DNA of 8,498 bases from Equadaptatus sp045601305 (GCA_045601305.1 JAZRZG010000188.1:1-8498); one strand, 5' to 3'; shown: positions 1 to 7,178, counted from the stretch's first letter. Program-made: numbers and translations. The notes: generated by a model not told the origin, from the letters alone.

Positions 1-1404
1 GGCGGAAAAATTATCAACGGCGAGACCGGCGAAATTGAAATAGACAACTTCACCGGAGCTGTTACAATGGAAAACAAAGGAAAAGTAAAATTTGTCAGCT
101 CAGAAGGCAACAGCTTTAACGGTACTTTCATTAACAAAGGCACGCTGAAAGTGGCAAACAGAGTTGACTTTACGGGAACGCTTGACACAAAAGGCGGAAC
201 GCTTGCCTTTGACCTTTTCGGACACAAAGCCGGAGACGTCTTCATAAACAACGACACAATGACAGACCTCACCGGCGCCAAGGTTGAACTCATACAGACA
301 GAAGAGGGCTACAAACTCAAAAAAGGCGAAACGATGACGCTTGTCAGCAAGGCTGAAAAATATGACGGCGAAGATGAAATAGAAGCAAGGGGAGCAGACG
401 GCAAAGAACTTTATAAATACACCTACGGCGTAGGAATAGAAAATGATGCCCTCATGCTCAGCGCTATTGAAACAAGTCTGGCTGACGAAACCAAATCCTT
501 CAGCGAAGCAAGGCTTGCAGGCTCAGCGGCGATAAACAGCGGAAGCGACCTTGTAGCGGGACAGGCGATAGACAACGCTGTGTCAGGCGACACATGGGAA
601 GCCTTTGCGGCGATACAGGGAAGCCATAACCGCTACAACACAGGCAGCCACGTTGACCTCAACGGCTTAAACGTAGCGGCAGGGCTCTCAAAGAAAGTCA
701 AAGACAACGTAACGCTCGGACTGTTCGCAGAAGGCGGCAACGGACGTTACAGCACCTTCAACGAATTTGAAGAAGACATAATAAGAGCAGACGGCGACAT
801 CAACTACTTCGGCGGCGGTATCTTTGCAAAAGTTGAAGGAAAGAAAACGGCAAAAGGACAGCTGCACGGAGAAGCGTCATTCAGAGCGGGACACATTTCA
901 AGCGACTACAACAGCGAAACCTTTGACGAAGACGAACTGATCCGCTTTGACACAAAGAGCGCATACCTCGGCATACACGCGGGGCTTGGCTACAAATGGA
1001 ACGTGAAAGACGGAAGCAACGTAGATACATACGTTAAATACCTCTGGAACAGACAGAACAGCGACAGCCCGACGATATCCGGAGAGAAATTTGACTTTGA
1101 CGCGATAAACAGCCACAGACTGCGCGCGGGCTTCCGTTACAACAGCAAGGAAAACGACAAAGGCATAAAATTCTACGGCGGACTTGCCTACGAATACGAA
1201 TTTGACGGAACGGCAAAAGGACATCTGGGCGAATACGCGATACTTGAGCCGGACTTCAAAGGCGGAAGCGGCATAGCGGAAATAGGCTTCAAATACCACA
1301 AAGCAAACAGTCCGTGGAAGGTAGATCTCGGACTGACAGGCGCGACGGGCAAACGCGACAGCATAGGCATAAACCTCGGCGCGACGTATGAGTTCGGAAA
1401 GTAA
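1..1404 (+). CDS. Autotransporter, C-terminal passenger end plus outer-membrane beta-barrel (5' partial)
   Basis: The frame is open from base 1, so the ATG at 67 is probably internal and the gene starts outside the window; 467 residues are visible. The first ~135 codons are glycine, asparagine and threonine rich with short alternating strands (for example GTFINKGTLKV, GTLDTKGGTLAF), as in the end of a beta-helical passenger. After a linker comes an alpha-helical-looking stretch (SFSEARLAGSAA). From about codon 199 (DTWEAFAAIQG) to the end, ~269 residues show repeated amphipathic strands with many Gly and aromatic residues, the size of a type V autotransporter barrel. In this family the barrel sits in the outer membrane and carries the passenger to the surface. 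The protein ends ATYEFGK, so the usual terminal aromatic is followed by two extra residues. Isoleucine is coded mostly by ATA. The passenger's function cannot be told from this fragment. Confidence 0.85.
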   Translation, partial: GGKIINGETGEIEIDNFTGAVTMENKGKVKFVSSEGNSFNGTFINKGTLKVANRVDFTGTLDTKGGTLAFDLFGHKAGDVFINNDTMTDLTGAKVELIQTEEGYKLKKGETMTLVSKAEKYDGEDEIEARGADGKELYKYTYGVGIENDALMLSAIETSLADETKSFSEARLAGSAAINSGSDLVAGQAIDNAVSGDTWEAFAAIQGSHNRYNTGSHVDLNGLNVAAGLSKKVKDNVTLGLFAEGGNGRYSTFNEFEEDIIRADGDINYFGGGIFAKVEGKKTAKGQLHGEASFRAGHISSDYNSETFDEDELIRFDTKSAYLGIHAGLGYKWNVKDGSNVDTYVKYLWNRQNSDSPTISGEKFDFDAINSHRLRAGFRYNSKENDKGIKFYGGLAYEYEFDGTAKGHLGEYAILEPDFKGGSGIAEIGFKYHKANSPWKVDLGLTGATGKRDSIGINLGATYEFGK

Positions 1405-1405
1405 C

Positions 1406-1440
1406 TAGCACTTAGCACATAGCACTTAGCACTTAGCAAA
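1406..1440. repeat. Five tandem heptamers TAGCAC(T/A)
   Basis: Immediately after the autotransporter stop codon there are five 7-base units in a row: TAGCACT, TAGCACA, TAGCACT, TAGCACT and a degenerate TAGCAAA. They start at 1406, 1413, 1420, 1427 and 1434. The last unit runs into the A-rich arm of the following terminator-like hairpin. The array is non-coding and too short and regular for CRISPR. It may be a slippage-prone microsatellite or a dispersed intergenic repeat; its role is unknown. Confidence 0.9.
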
Positions 1441-1480
1441 ACCGCTGAAACATTGAAATCATTGTCTTCCTGCGGTTTTT
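1438..1480 (+). terminator. Probable intrinsic terminator of the autotransporter gene
   Basis: AAAACCGC at 1438-1445 is the exact reverse complement of GCGGTTTT at 1472-1479, and the right arm runs into five T residues at 1476-1480. This gives an 8-base stem with a U-tract on the + strand, 34 bases past the stop. The 26-base loop is longer than usual and the stem is half A-T, so efficiency is uncertain. Confidence 0.5.
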
Positions 1481-1495
1481 CCCTGTCTTCCTGCG
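1463..1495. repeat. 12-base direct repeat TGTCTTCCTGCG
   Basis: The same 12 bases occur at 1463-1474 and 1484-1495, with starts 21 bases apart. The first copy supplies the right arm of the terminator-like stem and the second supplies the left arm of the next hairpin. The arrangement suggests duplication within a repeat element. The function is unknown. Confidence 0.75.
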
Positions 1496-1517
1496 AAGCC
1501 CGAAGGGCTTGCGCAGG
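1490..1517. repeat. REP-like bulged hairpin
   Basis: CCTGCGAAGCCC at 1490-1501 pairs with GGGCTT at 1505-1510 and CGCAGG at 1512-1517, leaving a GAA loop and one bulged G at 1511. A 12-base-pair GC-rich stem with a small loop and a single bulge, sitting between convergent genes, is typical of dispersed extragenic palindromes. No T-run follows, so it is not a standard terminator. Whether other copies exist in the genome cannot be seen here. Confidence 0.55.
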
Positions 1518-1550
1518 GGTCAGCGGCGTTACGGCTCTAAACATAGCATT

Positions 1551-1585
1551 AACGACAAAACAGCCGGCGGGTATAACCCGCCGGC
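1551..1585 (-). terminator. Intrinsic terminator of the SNF2-SWIM operon
   Basis: GCCGGCGGG (1563-1571) and CCCGCCGGC (1577-1585) form a perfect 9-base-pair stem around the loop TATAA. Read on the minus strand the hairpin begins 17 bases after the SWIM gene stop and is followed by TGTTTTGTCGTT. That tail is T-rich but interrupted. The position strongly suggests it ends the minus-strand operon. It could also stop transcription arriving from the autotransporter side. Confidence 0.75.
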
Positions 1586-1602
1586 ATTGTTTCAGGCTTA
1601 AT

Positions 1603-2457
1603 TCACATATATTTTTTCGGTCGTCCGACTGTGAGGCGTTTGTCGCCTGTCAGCAGTTCGTAGGAGAAATCGGCGGCTTTGTCGTAATATTCCTTGACTG
1701 TGTCGAGGAAGGGGTTTACGCCGCGCCAGAACGGAAATTCGTGCATGACTGCGTAGGCTTCCGCTTTCTTTGTCTCTTGGACGGTCGGTATTTTGAATTC
1801 GTTTTTGCCGAACCAGTGTTCATATTCGTTGTTTTCGTAAGAAGGCTCTATCACGATTTTGCCGTCTGTGCTGTGTGTTGAATAGTCGTTTTCGCCGGAC
1901 AGCTGTTGGATAATTGTGCTTTTTTCAAGGCCGTAGAGCTTTAGCAGCAGGAATACATCGTTGCTTATTGCTTCTCCGAGCAGCAAATATACTGCGATAA
2001 CGTGTTCGCAGAGTGTGTCGTGAGACGGGCAGGTACATTTGAAGGTGTTGAGGCGCTGCGGCGTGGGGAAAAGTTTGATGCCTGTTTTGTTGAACGCTTC
2101 TTCTGTCTCGTGCGGCAGTCGTCCGGCAAACAGTTCGGCAGCGAATACTGCGCGTTCGCGGCAGTGTTTGAGCAGCTCTTCTTTTGCCTCGTCGCTGAGT
2201 ACGTTGAAACCGAAACGTACAATATAGGGCTCCGGTCTGTTGTCCTGTACAAGCGCCGAAACAAGTCCTTCTTCTATTTCCAGGCTGATGACGTGCCCTC
2301 TTTTGGCGCAGCTTTTGCCGCGTGTGTATTGTGAGTGGTCAACGTTTGCGGAGAGTATTTCTATCCAGCGTCTTCCCCACCAGTTCAGTCTGCTGGTATC
2401 AGCCGCGCCTGTAGTGAGGCGGGAGCGTATTCCGCCTTTAAGATATATGTCACTCAT
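1603..2457 (-). CDS. SWIM zinc-finger protein, partner of the SNF2 helicase
   Basis: This 284-residue protein carries the SWIM signature CxC-x6-CxH: C141, C143, C150 and H152, within FKCTCPSHDTLCEHV, followed by a helical stretch (AVYLLLGEA). In the family this zinc-binding fold is linked to DNA or protein binding. The N-terminal part, with NWWGRRWIEIL near residues 25-35 and RGKSCAKRGHVISLEIEEG near 46-64, matches the conserved front of bacterial SWIM proteins found beside SNF2 helicases (Bacillus subtilis YwqB type, from memory). Its ATG lies within the last codons of the SNF2 gene, overlapping it by 8 bases. A strong ribosome site, GGAGG, lies on the minus strand at 2468-2464, six bases before the ATG, so translation is probably coupled. 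It has no catalytic motif and no signal peptide, so it is probably cytoplasmic. The biological role is not established. Confidence 0.85.
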   Translation of the reverse strand: MSDIYLKGGIRSRLTTGAADTSRLNWWGRRWIEILSANVDHSQYTRGKSCAKRGHVISLEIEEGLVSALVQDNRPEPYIVRFGFNVLSDEAKEELLKHCRERAVFAAELFAGRLPHETEEAFNKTGIKLFPTPQRLNTFKCTCPSHDTLCEHVIAVYLLLGEAISNDVFLLLKLYGLEKSTIIQQLSGENDYSTHSTDGKIVIEPSYENNEYEHWFGKNEFKIPTVQETKKAEAYAVMHEFPFWRGVNPFLDTVKEYYDKAADFSYELLTGDKRLTVGRPKKYM

Positions 2458-5400
2458 TTTCTTCCTCCACTATGTTGAGCGCAAAGAGTTCGTGCAGTTC
2501 GTCGTCAGTGAGTTCCGTGAGCCAGTTTTCGCCTTCCTGCACAACTGCTTCCGCCACTTGTTGTTTGGAGTTGATGAACTGTTCTATCTTTTCTTCAAGG
2601 GTACCGTTGCAGCAGAAATAGTGTACCTGTACGTTGCGTTTCTGCCCGATGCGGTATGCTCTGTCAACTGCCTGCTGTTCAACCGCAGGGTTCCACCAGC
2701 GGTCAAACATTATGACGTGATTTGCGTTTGTCAGATTGAGTCCTGTGCCGCCTGCTTTGAGCGAGAGTACGAAAAGCTGCGGACCGTCCGGCTGTGCAAA
2801 GCGGTGTATCAGTTCGTCGCGTTTTTCTTTGGTGACGCCGCCGTACAGGAAGAGAACTTCCGTGCCGAAGGTTTCCTGCAGATAGTTTTTGATTATTCTG
2901 CCCATTGTGGCATATTGTGTGAATATCAGTGTGCGGTCGCCGGCAGAGAGCATGACGTCGGCGAGTTCCGAAATTCGCGCAAGTTTGCCTGAGCGGTTTG
3001 CCATCGGGCCGTTGTCTTTCAGGTACAGCGCGGGGTGGTCGCAAATTTCTTTGAGGTTTGTGATTGTTGAGAGAACAAGTCCTTTGCGCTGCAGTCCTTT
3101 GCTTGAATGAAGCTTTGTTTCCATGTTGCTGAGCACTGCGGCGTAGAGTGTTGCCTGCTCTTTGCTGAGCGGACAGAATTCGCGTGTTTCGATTTTATCC
3201 GGCAAATCTGAGATGATTTCTTTGTCTGTTTTGACTCTGCGCAGTATGAACGGGCCTGTCATGAGGCGCAGTTTTGAAATTTTCTGTGTCTTGCCGTTCT
3301 GTATGGGACGCAGATATTCTCGCGCGAAGCGTGTTTTGTTCGGAAGAAGTCCCGGTACACAGAATTTAAGCACTGACCAGAGGTCGCCGACATGATTCTC
3401 AACAGGAGTGCCGGTGAGGGCAAGGCGCCAGTCGGCTGTGACTGAATGTGCCGTTTTTGACTGCCTTGTCAGCGGGTTTTTGATATTCTGCGCTTCATCA
3501 AGTATCGCGCCGCGCCACGCCGGCCGCGTGATGGTTGAAAAATCTCTGCTCAAAAGAGAGTATGACGTTATGATAACGTCTTTGTCTTTGATGGCTTTGA
3601 GGAATCTTTCGCCGCGCAGTCTGTCCATGCCGTAATGTATGTAGATTTTGAGCTGCGGCGTGAAGCGCGCCGCCTCAAGTCTCCAGTTTTCGACGACTGA
3701 GGTGGGGCAGACAAGCAGCACGGGGCCTGTTTTGCCCTCGTTTTTCTGCTGCTGCAGAAGGGCAAGTGTCTCAACTGTCTTGCCAAGTCCCATGTCGTCC
3801 GCAAGGCATCCTCCAAGTCCGAGCTTTGTCAGCCAGTCAAGCCAAGAAAGGCCGCGCAGCTGATACGGACGGAGTGTGCCGTTGAAATTTTCGGGAAGGT
3901 CAAGCGCCGGCAGCTGCTCTTTGCCTGTAAGAACGTCGATGGCATTGTCGAGCCAGCGGGAATCTCTCATTGAGCTGAGGCGCATGCCTTCGTAGTTGCC
4001 TGAGAGTGTTGAAAGCAGTGCCGAACGGCGGTCTATCTGTTTGGGCAGCTCTTTCATCTTTGAGATGATTTTTGATAACTCGTCTTTATCTACGAATATT
4101 GTTTTGCCGTGGAGCTGGACAAACGGTGTTTTTATCGCTATGAGAGTTTTGAGTTCTTCGTCTGTGAGCAGGTCGCCGCCGATGGAAATATGCCAGTTGA
4201 CGTCGAGCAGTTCTTCGAGCGGAAGTCCGGATTTTGCGGTGAAGTTCGCATTGTCGGCAAGTCTGCCGCTGAGTGAGAATCGTTCGCGATCTTCAGGGCT
4301 GCCCCATGCTTTCGGGTAGAGAACATTCACACCGTCTTCAGACAGCCGCGGCAGCGCGTTGGTCATAAAATCGTACAGCTGATTTGCGGTAAATTCGCAG
4401 GAAACGGGATTTGCCTCGTAGAGCGCGTCTTCAATCGGCGGGACGTAGGCAGATATCATTCCGAGTGTCTGCAGCAGAAATTTGCGCGGATTTTTGCCGA
4501 CCATGTCAAACCATGCGCGTTCGGCTGCTGTCGGTTTCCAGACGCGTTTTGCCGGTATCACTATGCTTTCGTCGCGCAGCGCCTGAATATGCCATGTGAC
4601 GAGCCAGCGTGTGTCATTGTCCATGTGCTCAGGCTCTTCTATGCGAAGCAGAAGGCGCCAAGGCTCTCCGCTGCCGATTTTTGCTTCCTCCGCCCATGCC
4701 GTAATCTGCGGATATACGGAGCGCATCTCTTCATTCCAGCGCGTGAGCGAGGTGCGCGCCCAAGTGAGGGAGCGCAGCCACATTTCGTGGGTATTGTCTA
4801 TGTTAACGAGGCGTCCTCTGGCGTTTTTGGTCTGCGCCGTTCGGATGATACCGTCTATAAAGCGTTCAAGAATTGCTCTGCCGAGCTTTTCGGAATCTTC
4901 CGGCGCCGCTGTCCTGCCGACGCGAAAACCCTTGAGTACAGGCGGAATGGAGTTGAGATACGAGGTGTATTCATTGTGGTATTTCGGAAGATATATCGGT
5001 TCCCAGCAGGAAAAACAGCCCTCTGCCGTTTTTCTCATGTAGGGTATGAAGCAGCCGCGAAGCGCGAGAAGCGACGCATATTTAAAACTTTCTATCATAA
5101 ACAGCGCATCATTGCCGGGCATTATTCCCGGGATTGAAAGGCGTCTGCCGTGCTCCGACAGCTGTTTGAGCCGCTCCATGTGTTCAGAGGTCAGCGGAAT
5201 TGCGGGTACGTTGAATTCCTGAAGCTCCGGATTTTTCGCGTCATAATCGCCGAGAATTTTTGACGACGGCATAGGCATGCCGTTGCAGGAGGGCAGGTTA
5301 ACTGTTGCGGTCAAAGTGCGTGTCTGTTCGTCGGTCTCCAGACCGAGACGCGCGAGCGTTTTGCGAAGTTCAGCGTCATTAAGGCAGAACGGATGCCATT

Positions 5401-5491
5401 GTCCGCTCTGATTACTGTCTTCCGGCGTGAAGGAACGTTCTGCCCAAGTGAGAAATAATCCGCCTGTATAGCCTATGTGGATAAGTTTCAT
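2450..5491 (-). CDS. SNF2-family DNA helicase/translocase (Swi2/Snf2 ATPase)
   Basis: This 1013-residue protein has the full set of SNF2 superfamily 2 motifs. Motif I is DDMGLGKT, with Lys571. Motif II is DEAQ at 665-668, in the LDEAQNIKNP context. Motif III is LTGTPVENH, with TGTP at 693-696. Motifs V and VI lie in SLKAGGTGLNL (from 910) and QAVDRAYRIGQ (Arg944 and Arg947). The two RecA lobes thus span roughly 540-960. The first ~500 residues are a non-catalytic region like that of bacterial SNF2 proteins of the YwqA/HelZ type. Such enzymes use ATP to translocate on double-stranded DNA or remodel protein-DNA complexes, usually without true strand separation. The ATG at 5491 is preceded by AAGAGG six bases upstream. 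It is the first gene of a two-gene operon with the SWIM protein. All motifs are intact and no frameshift is evident. The cellular task (repair, transcription or defence) cannot be inferred from this window. Confidence 0.93.
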   Translation of the reverse strand: MKLIHIGYTGGLFLTWAERSFTPEDSNQSGQWHPFCLNDAELRKTLARLGLETDEQTRTLTATVNLPSCNGMPMPSSKILGDYDAKNPELQEFNVPAIPLTSEHMERLKQLSEHGRRLSIPGIMPGNDALFMIESFKYASLLALRGCFIPYMRKTAEGCFSCWEPIYLPKYHNEYTSYLNSIPPVLKGFRVGRTAAPEDSEKLGRAILERFIDGIIRTAQTKNARGRLVNIDNTHEMWLRSLTWARTSLTRWNEEMRSVYPQITAWAEEAKIGSGEPWRLLLRIEEPEHMDNDTRWLVTWHIQALRDESIVIPAKRVWKPTAAERAWFDMVGKNPRKFLLQTLGMISAYVPPIEDALYEANPVSCEFTANQLYDFMTNALPRLSEDGVNVLYPKAWGSPEDRERFSLSGRLADNANFTAKSGLPLEELLDVNWHISIGGDLLTDEELKTLIAIKTPFVQLHGKTIFVDKDELSKIISKMKELPKQIDRRSALLSTLSGNYEGMRLSSMRDSRWLDNAIDVLTGKEQLPALDLPENFNGTLRPYQLRGLSWLDWLTKLGLGGCLADDMGLGKTVETLALLQQQKNEGKTGPVLLVCPTSVVENWRLEAARFTPQLKIYIHYGMDRLRGERFLKAIKDKDVIITSYSLLSRDFSTITRPAWRGAILDEAQNIKNPLTRQSKTAHSVTADWRLALTGTPVENHVGDLWSVLKFCVPGLLPNKTRFAREYLRPIQNGKTQKISKLRLMTGPFILRRVKTDKEIISDLPDKIETREFCPLSKEQATLYAAVLSNMETKLHSSKGLQRKGLVLSTITNLKEICDHPALYLKDNGPMANRSGKLARISELADVMLSAGDRTLIFTQYATMGRIIKNYLQETFGTEVLFLYGGVTKEKRDELIHRFAQPDGPQLFVLSLKAGGTGLNLTNANHVIMFDRWWNPAVEQQAVDRAYRIGQKRNVQVHYFCCNGTLEEKIEQFINSKQQVAEAVVQEGENWLTELTDDELHELFALNIVEEENE

Positions 5492-5552
5492 TGTGACCTC
5501 TTGATATCTGTATTTGCGCTGAATTGCAGTCTAATATATTAACGCGGTAACA

Positions 5553-5561
5553 ATTATAGCA
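5553..5561 (-). promoter_or_regulatory. Extended -10 promoter for the SNF2-SWIM operon
   Basis: On the minus strand the sequence reads TGCTATAAT: a perfect -10 hexamer (plus strand 5553-5558) with the TG of an extended -10. The predicted start is near 5546, about 55 bases before the SNF2 ATG. No good -35 hexamer sits 16-18 bases upstream; TGTACA at spacing 18 is the best. The same TGC-TAYAAT form occurs before argH and lemA. Confidence 0.65.
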
Positions 5562-5568
5562 TGAACTG

Positions 5569-5601
5569 TTGAATTTTGTACATATTTAATTGAAATTTTT
5601 G
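5569..5601. repeat. Diverged direct repeat TTGAA(A)TTTT(T)G between divergent promoters
   Basis: TTGAATTTTG at 5569-5578 and TTGAAATTTTTG at 5590-5601 start 21 bases apart, about two helical turns. Each is followed by similar bases (TACATAT and CTACAATAT). The pair lies between the two back-to-back -10 elements and covers the -35 zones of both, which would suit a shared operator. It could equally be chance in AT-rich DNA or an old small duplication. It is not a convincing ArgR box. Confidence 0.4.
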
Positions 5602-5608
5602 CTACAAT
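5600..5608 (+). promoter_or_regulatory. Extended -10 promoter for argH
   Basis: TGCTACAAT gives a -10 hexamer TACAAT at 5603-5608 with an extended TG. A start near 5615 would leave a leader of about 27 bases before the argH ATG. There is no -35 at normal spacing (TTGTAC lies 21 bases away), fitting an extended -10 promoter or one helped by an activator. Confidence 0.6.
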
Positions 5609-5641
5609 ATAACAGAACTTTAACAAAGGGGGTTGTATGAC

Positions 5642-7066
5642 ATGCCCAAAGGAATGTGGAAAGGACGTTTTACTCAGGATACTGCTGAAACGGTCGTGAA
5701 TTTCTCCCAGTCGCTTGACCTTGACTGGAGAATGGCTTTTGCCGATATCCGCGGCAGTATTGCTCATGTGAGAATGCTTGGACACACAGGTCTGCTGAGC
5801 CTTGAGGAAGCTGAAACGATAGAGAAAAATCTGCTCGTCATAGCAGAAGAAATCAAGACCGGCAAATTTGAGCCGAAAATTTCGCTGGAAGATGTGCACA
5901 TGAACATCGAAGCACGGCTTACCGAACTGTGCGGCGCGACTGGCGCCAAACTTCACATGGGACGTTCGCGCAACGATCAGGTGAACACAACAGTCCGCCT
6001 GTATTTAAGAAAAGAAATATTTGAGCTTTGGGACGGTCTGCGTTCTCTTATTGCTGTTCTGCTGGAAAAGGCGGATGAGCAGACAGACTGCATTGTTCCC
6101 GGTTACACACATCTTCAGCAGGCACAGCCGATTTCTATGGGACAGTTCTGGATGGCTCATGCGCGCGCTTTTTTGCGTGACGCGGACAGACTTTTCGCGG
6201 CGTATGACGCGGTTGACGAATGTACGCTCGGCAGCGCTGCGCTTGCAGGCTCAACCCTGCCGCTTGACAGAGTGTTTACGGCGGAAGACCTCGGCTTTGC
6301 GAAAGTTTCCGACAACAGCATGGACAGCGTTTCACAGCGCGACCATTTCCTCGATCTGCTGCATTTTGCGGCTGTTTTCGGTCAGCATGCCAGCCGCTTG
6401 TCCGAAGACCTCATCATCTATTTCACCACGGAATTCGGCTGGGTAAAACTGCCTGACGCCTACTGCACAGGCTCAAGCATTATGCCGCAAAAGAAAAACC
6501 CAGACGTGCTTGAACTCATTCGCGGCAAGGCAGGGCTGCTTGCCGGTGCCTACACGCAGGTCATGACGCTTATGAAAGGCATTCCTTCCACCTACGACCG
6601 CGACCTGCAGGAGGACAAGCGCCCGCTGTTTGAAGCGATTGAAACCATGAAAGCTATTTTCTCAGTTCTGCCGCCGCTTCTCAAAGAAGTCGAAATTAAC
6701 AAGGAAGCCGCGAAGCGCGGTTTTGCAGACGGTCTTATTCTTGCAACCGATGTCGCGGAATATCTTGTCGTTAAGGGAGTGCCTTTCCGTCAGGCACATG
6801 CCAAGGTTGGAAAGACAGTCGGCTTCTGTGTCGCAAACAGCCGTGCGCTTACGAGTCTCACGCTTGACGAGTGGAAAGAACTCATTCCTGAGGTTGAAGA
6901 AGACCTTCTGCCGCTGCTTACGCCGGAAGCCGCAGTTTCGCGCCGCCTGACAACAGGGGGTACGGCACAGCTTCGTGTCAAAGAACAGATAACGAATGCT
7001 GCGGAGGAACTGGAAGAATACACACAGCTTGGCAGCGAACTGAAAGAGAAACTGCCGGAGTTTTAG
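5642..7066 (+). CDS. argH: Argininosuccinate lyase
   Basis: This enzyme splits argininosuccinate into arginine and fumarate, the final step of arginine biosynthesis in the cytoplasm, and works as a homotetramer in the fumarase/aspartase superfamily. The protein opens MPKGMWKGRF, like the usual xxWGGRF start. It has the family block HMGRSRNDQV near residues 105-114, the YTHLQQAQP block with catalytic-type His157, and the superfamily signature GSSIMPQKKN at 277-286 with the active-site Ser279. At 474 residues it is a normal length, and no key residue is missing. An in-frame TTG at 5633 would add three residues, but it abuts the ribosome site AAAGGGGG (5625-5632). The ATG at 5642 has a nine-base spacer and is preferred. 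The gene stands alone: argG or other arg genes are not adjacent in this window, and it is divergent from the SNF2 operon. Confidence 0.96.
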   Translation: MPKGMWKGRFTQDTAETVVNFSQSLDLDWRMAFADIRGSIAHVRMLGHTGLLSLEEAETIEKNLLVIAEEIKTGKFEPKISLEDVHMNIEARLTELCGATGAKLHMGRSRNDQVNTTVRLYLRKEIFELWDGLRSLIAVLLEKADEQTDCIVPGYTHLQQAQPISMGQFWMAHARAFLRDADRLFAAYDAVDECTLGSAALAGSTLPLDRVFTAEDLGFAKVSDNSMDSVSQRDHFLDLLHFAAVFGQHASRLSEDLIIYFTTEFGWVKLPDAYCTGSSIMPQKKNPDVLELIRGKAGLLAGAYTQVMTLMKGIPSTYDRDLQEDKRPLFEAIETMKAIFSVLPPLLKEVEINKEAAKRGFADGLILATDVAEYLVVKGVPFRQAHAKVGKTVGFCVANSRALTSLTLDEWKELIPEVEEDLLPLLTPEAAVSRRLTTGGTAQLRVKEQITNAAEELEEYTQLGSELKEKLPEF

Positions 7067-7116
7067 CAGTACAGAGGTTCAGAATGTCGCTGCGTTAAGC
7101 AAATGCTCTTTAGTTA

Positions 7117-7125
7117 TGCTATAAT
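7117..7125 (+). promoter_or_regulatory. Extended -10 promoter for lemA
   Basis: TGCTATAAT ends at 7125, with the perfect hexamer TATAAT at 7120-7125. The predicted start near 7132 gives a leader of about 47 bases to the lemA GTG. The -35 is poor: TTAAGC at spacing 19 is the closest. No clear terminator is visible between argH and this point, so readthrough from argH is also possible. Confidence 0.65.
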
Positions 7126-7178
7126 AGCCGCGCAGAAACCACAAATATTTATATGATTACGAAAAAGAGGTGTGCATT

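Noticed and set aside
898..1299. Open frame of 133 residues on the minus strand inside the autotransporter gene
   Set aside because: It is fully antisense to a convincing barrel-coding frame, shows no known motif, and is explained by the skewed codon use of the real gene.
1406..1440. Possible CRISPR-like array
   Set aside because: The units are 7 bases in direct tandem without spacers, and there are no cas genes.
1490..1585. Insertion-sequence ends or an attachment site
   Set aside because: The inverted repeats are self-contained hairpins with no transposase, integrase or target-site duplication between them.
1453..1881. Plus-strand frame of 142 residues starting in the convergent spacer
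   Set aside because: It starts inside a terminator hairpin and runs antisense through the end of the SWIM gene; its composition reflects the repeats.
2240..2992. Open frame of 250 residues on the plus strand across the SNF2-SWIM junction
   Set aside because: It is antisense to two genes with intact motifs. The product is Cys- and Phe-rich without family features, typical of a shadow frame.
4589..5137. Plus-strand frames of 182 and 148 residues opposite the SNF2 N-terminal region
   Set aside because: They are mutually overlapping, antisense to a continuous 1013-residue gene, and have no recognisable domain or ribosome site.
5569..5601. ArgR operator (ARG box) before argH
   Set aside because: The TTGAAT/TTGAAA elements are in direct orientation, not the inverted TGAAT-ATTCA arrangement of an ARG box.
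7104..7112. TGCTCTTTA, matching the boxA antitermination core
   Set aside because: It lies upstream of the lemA -10 and far from the rRNA leader, so it would be transcribed only by readthrough from argH. Probably chance.
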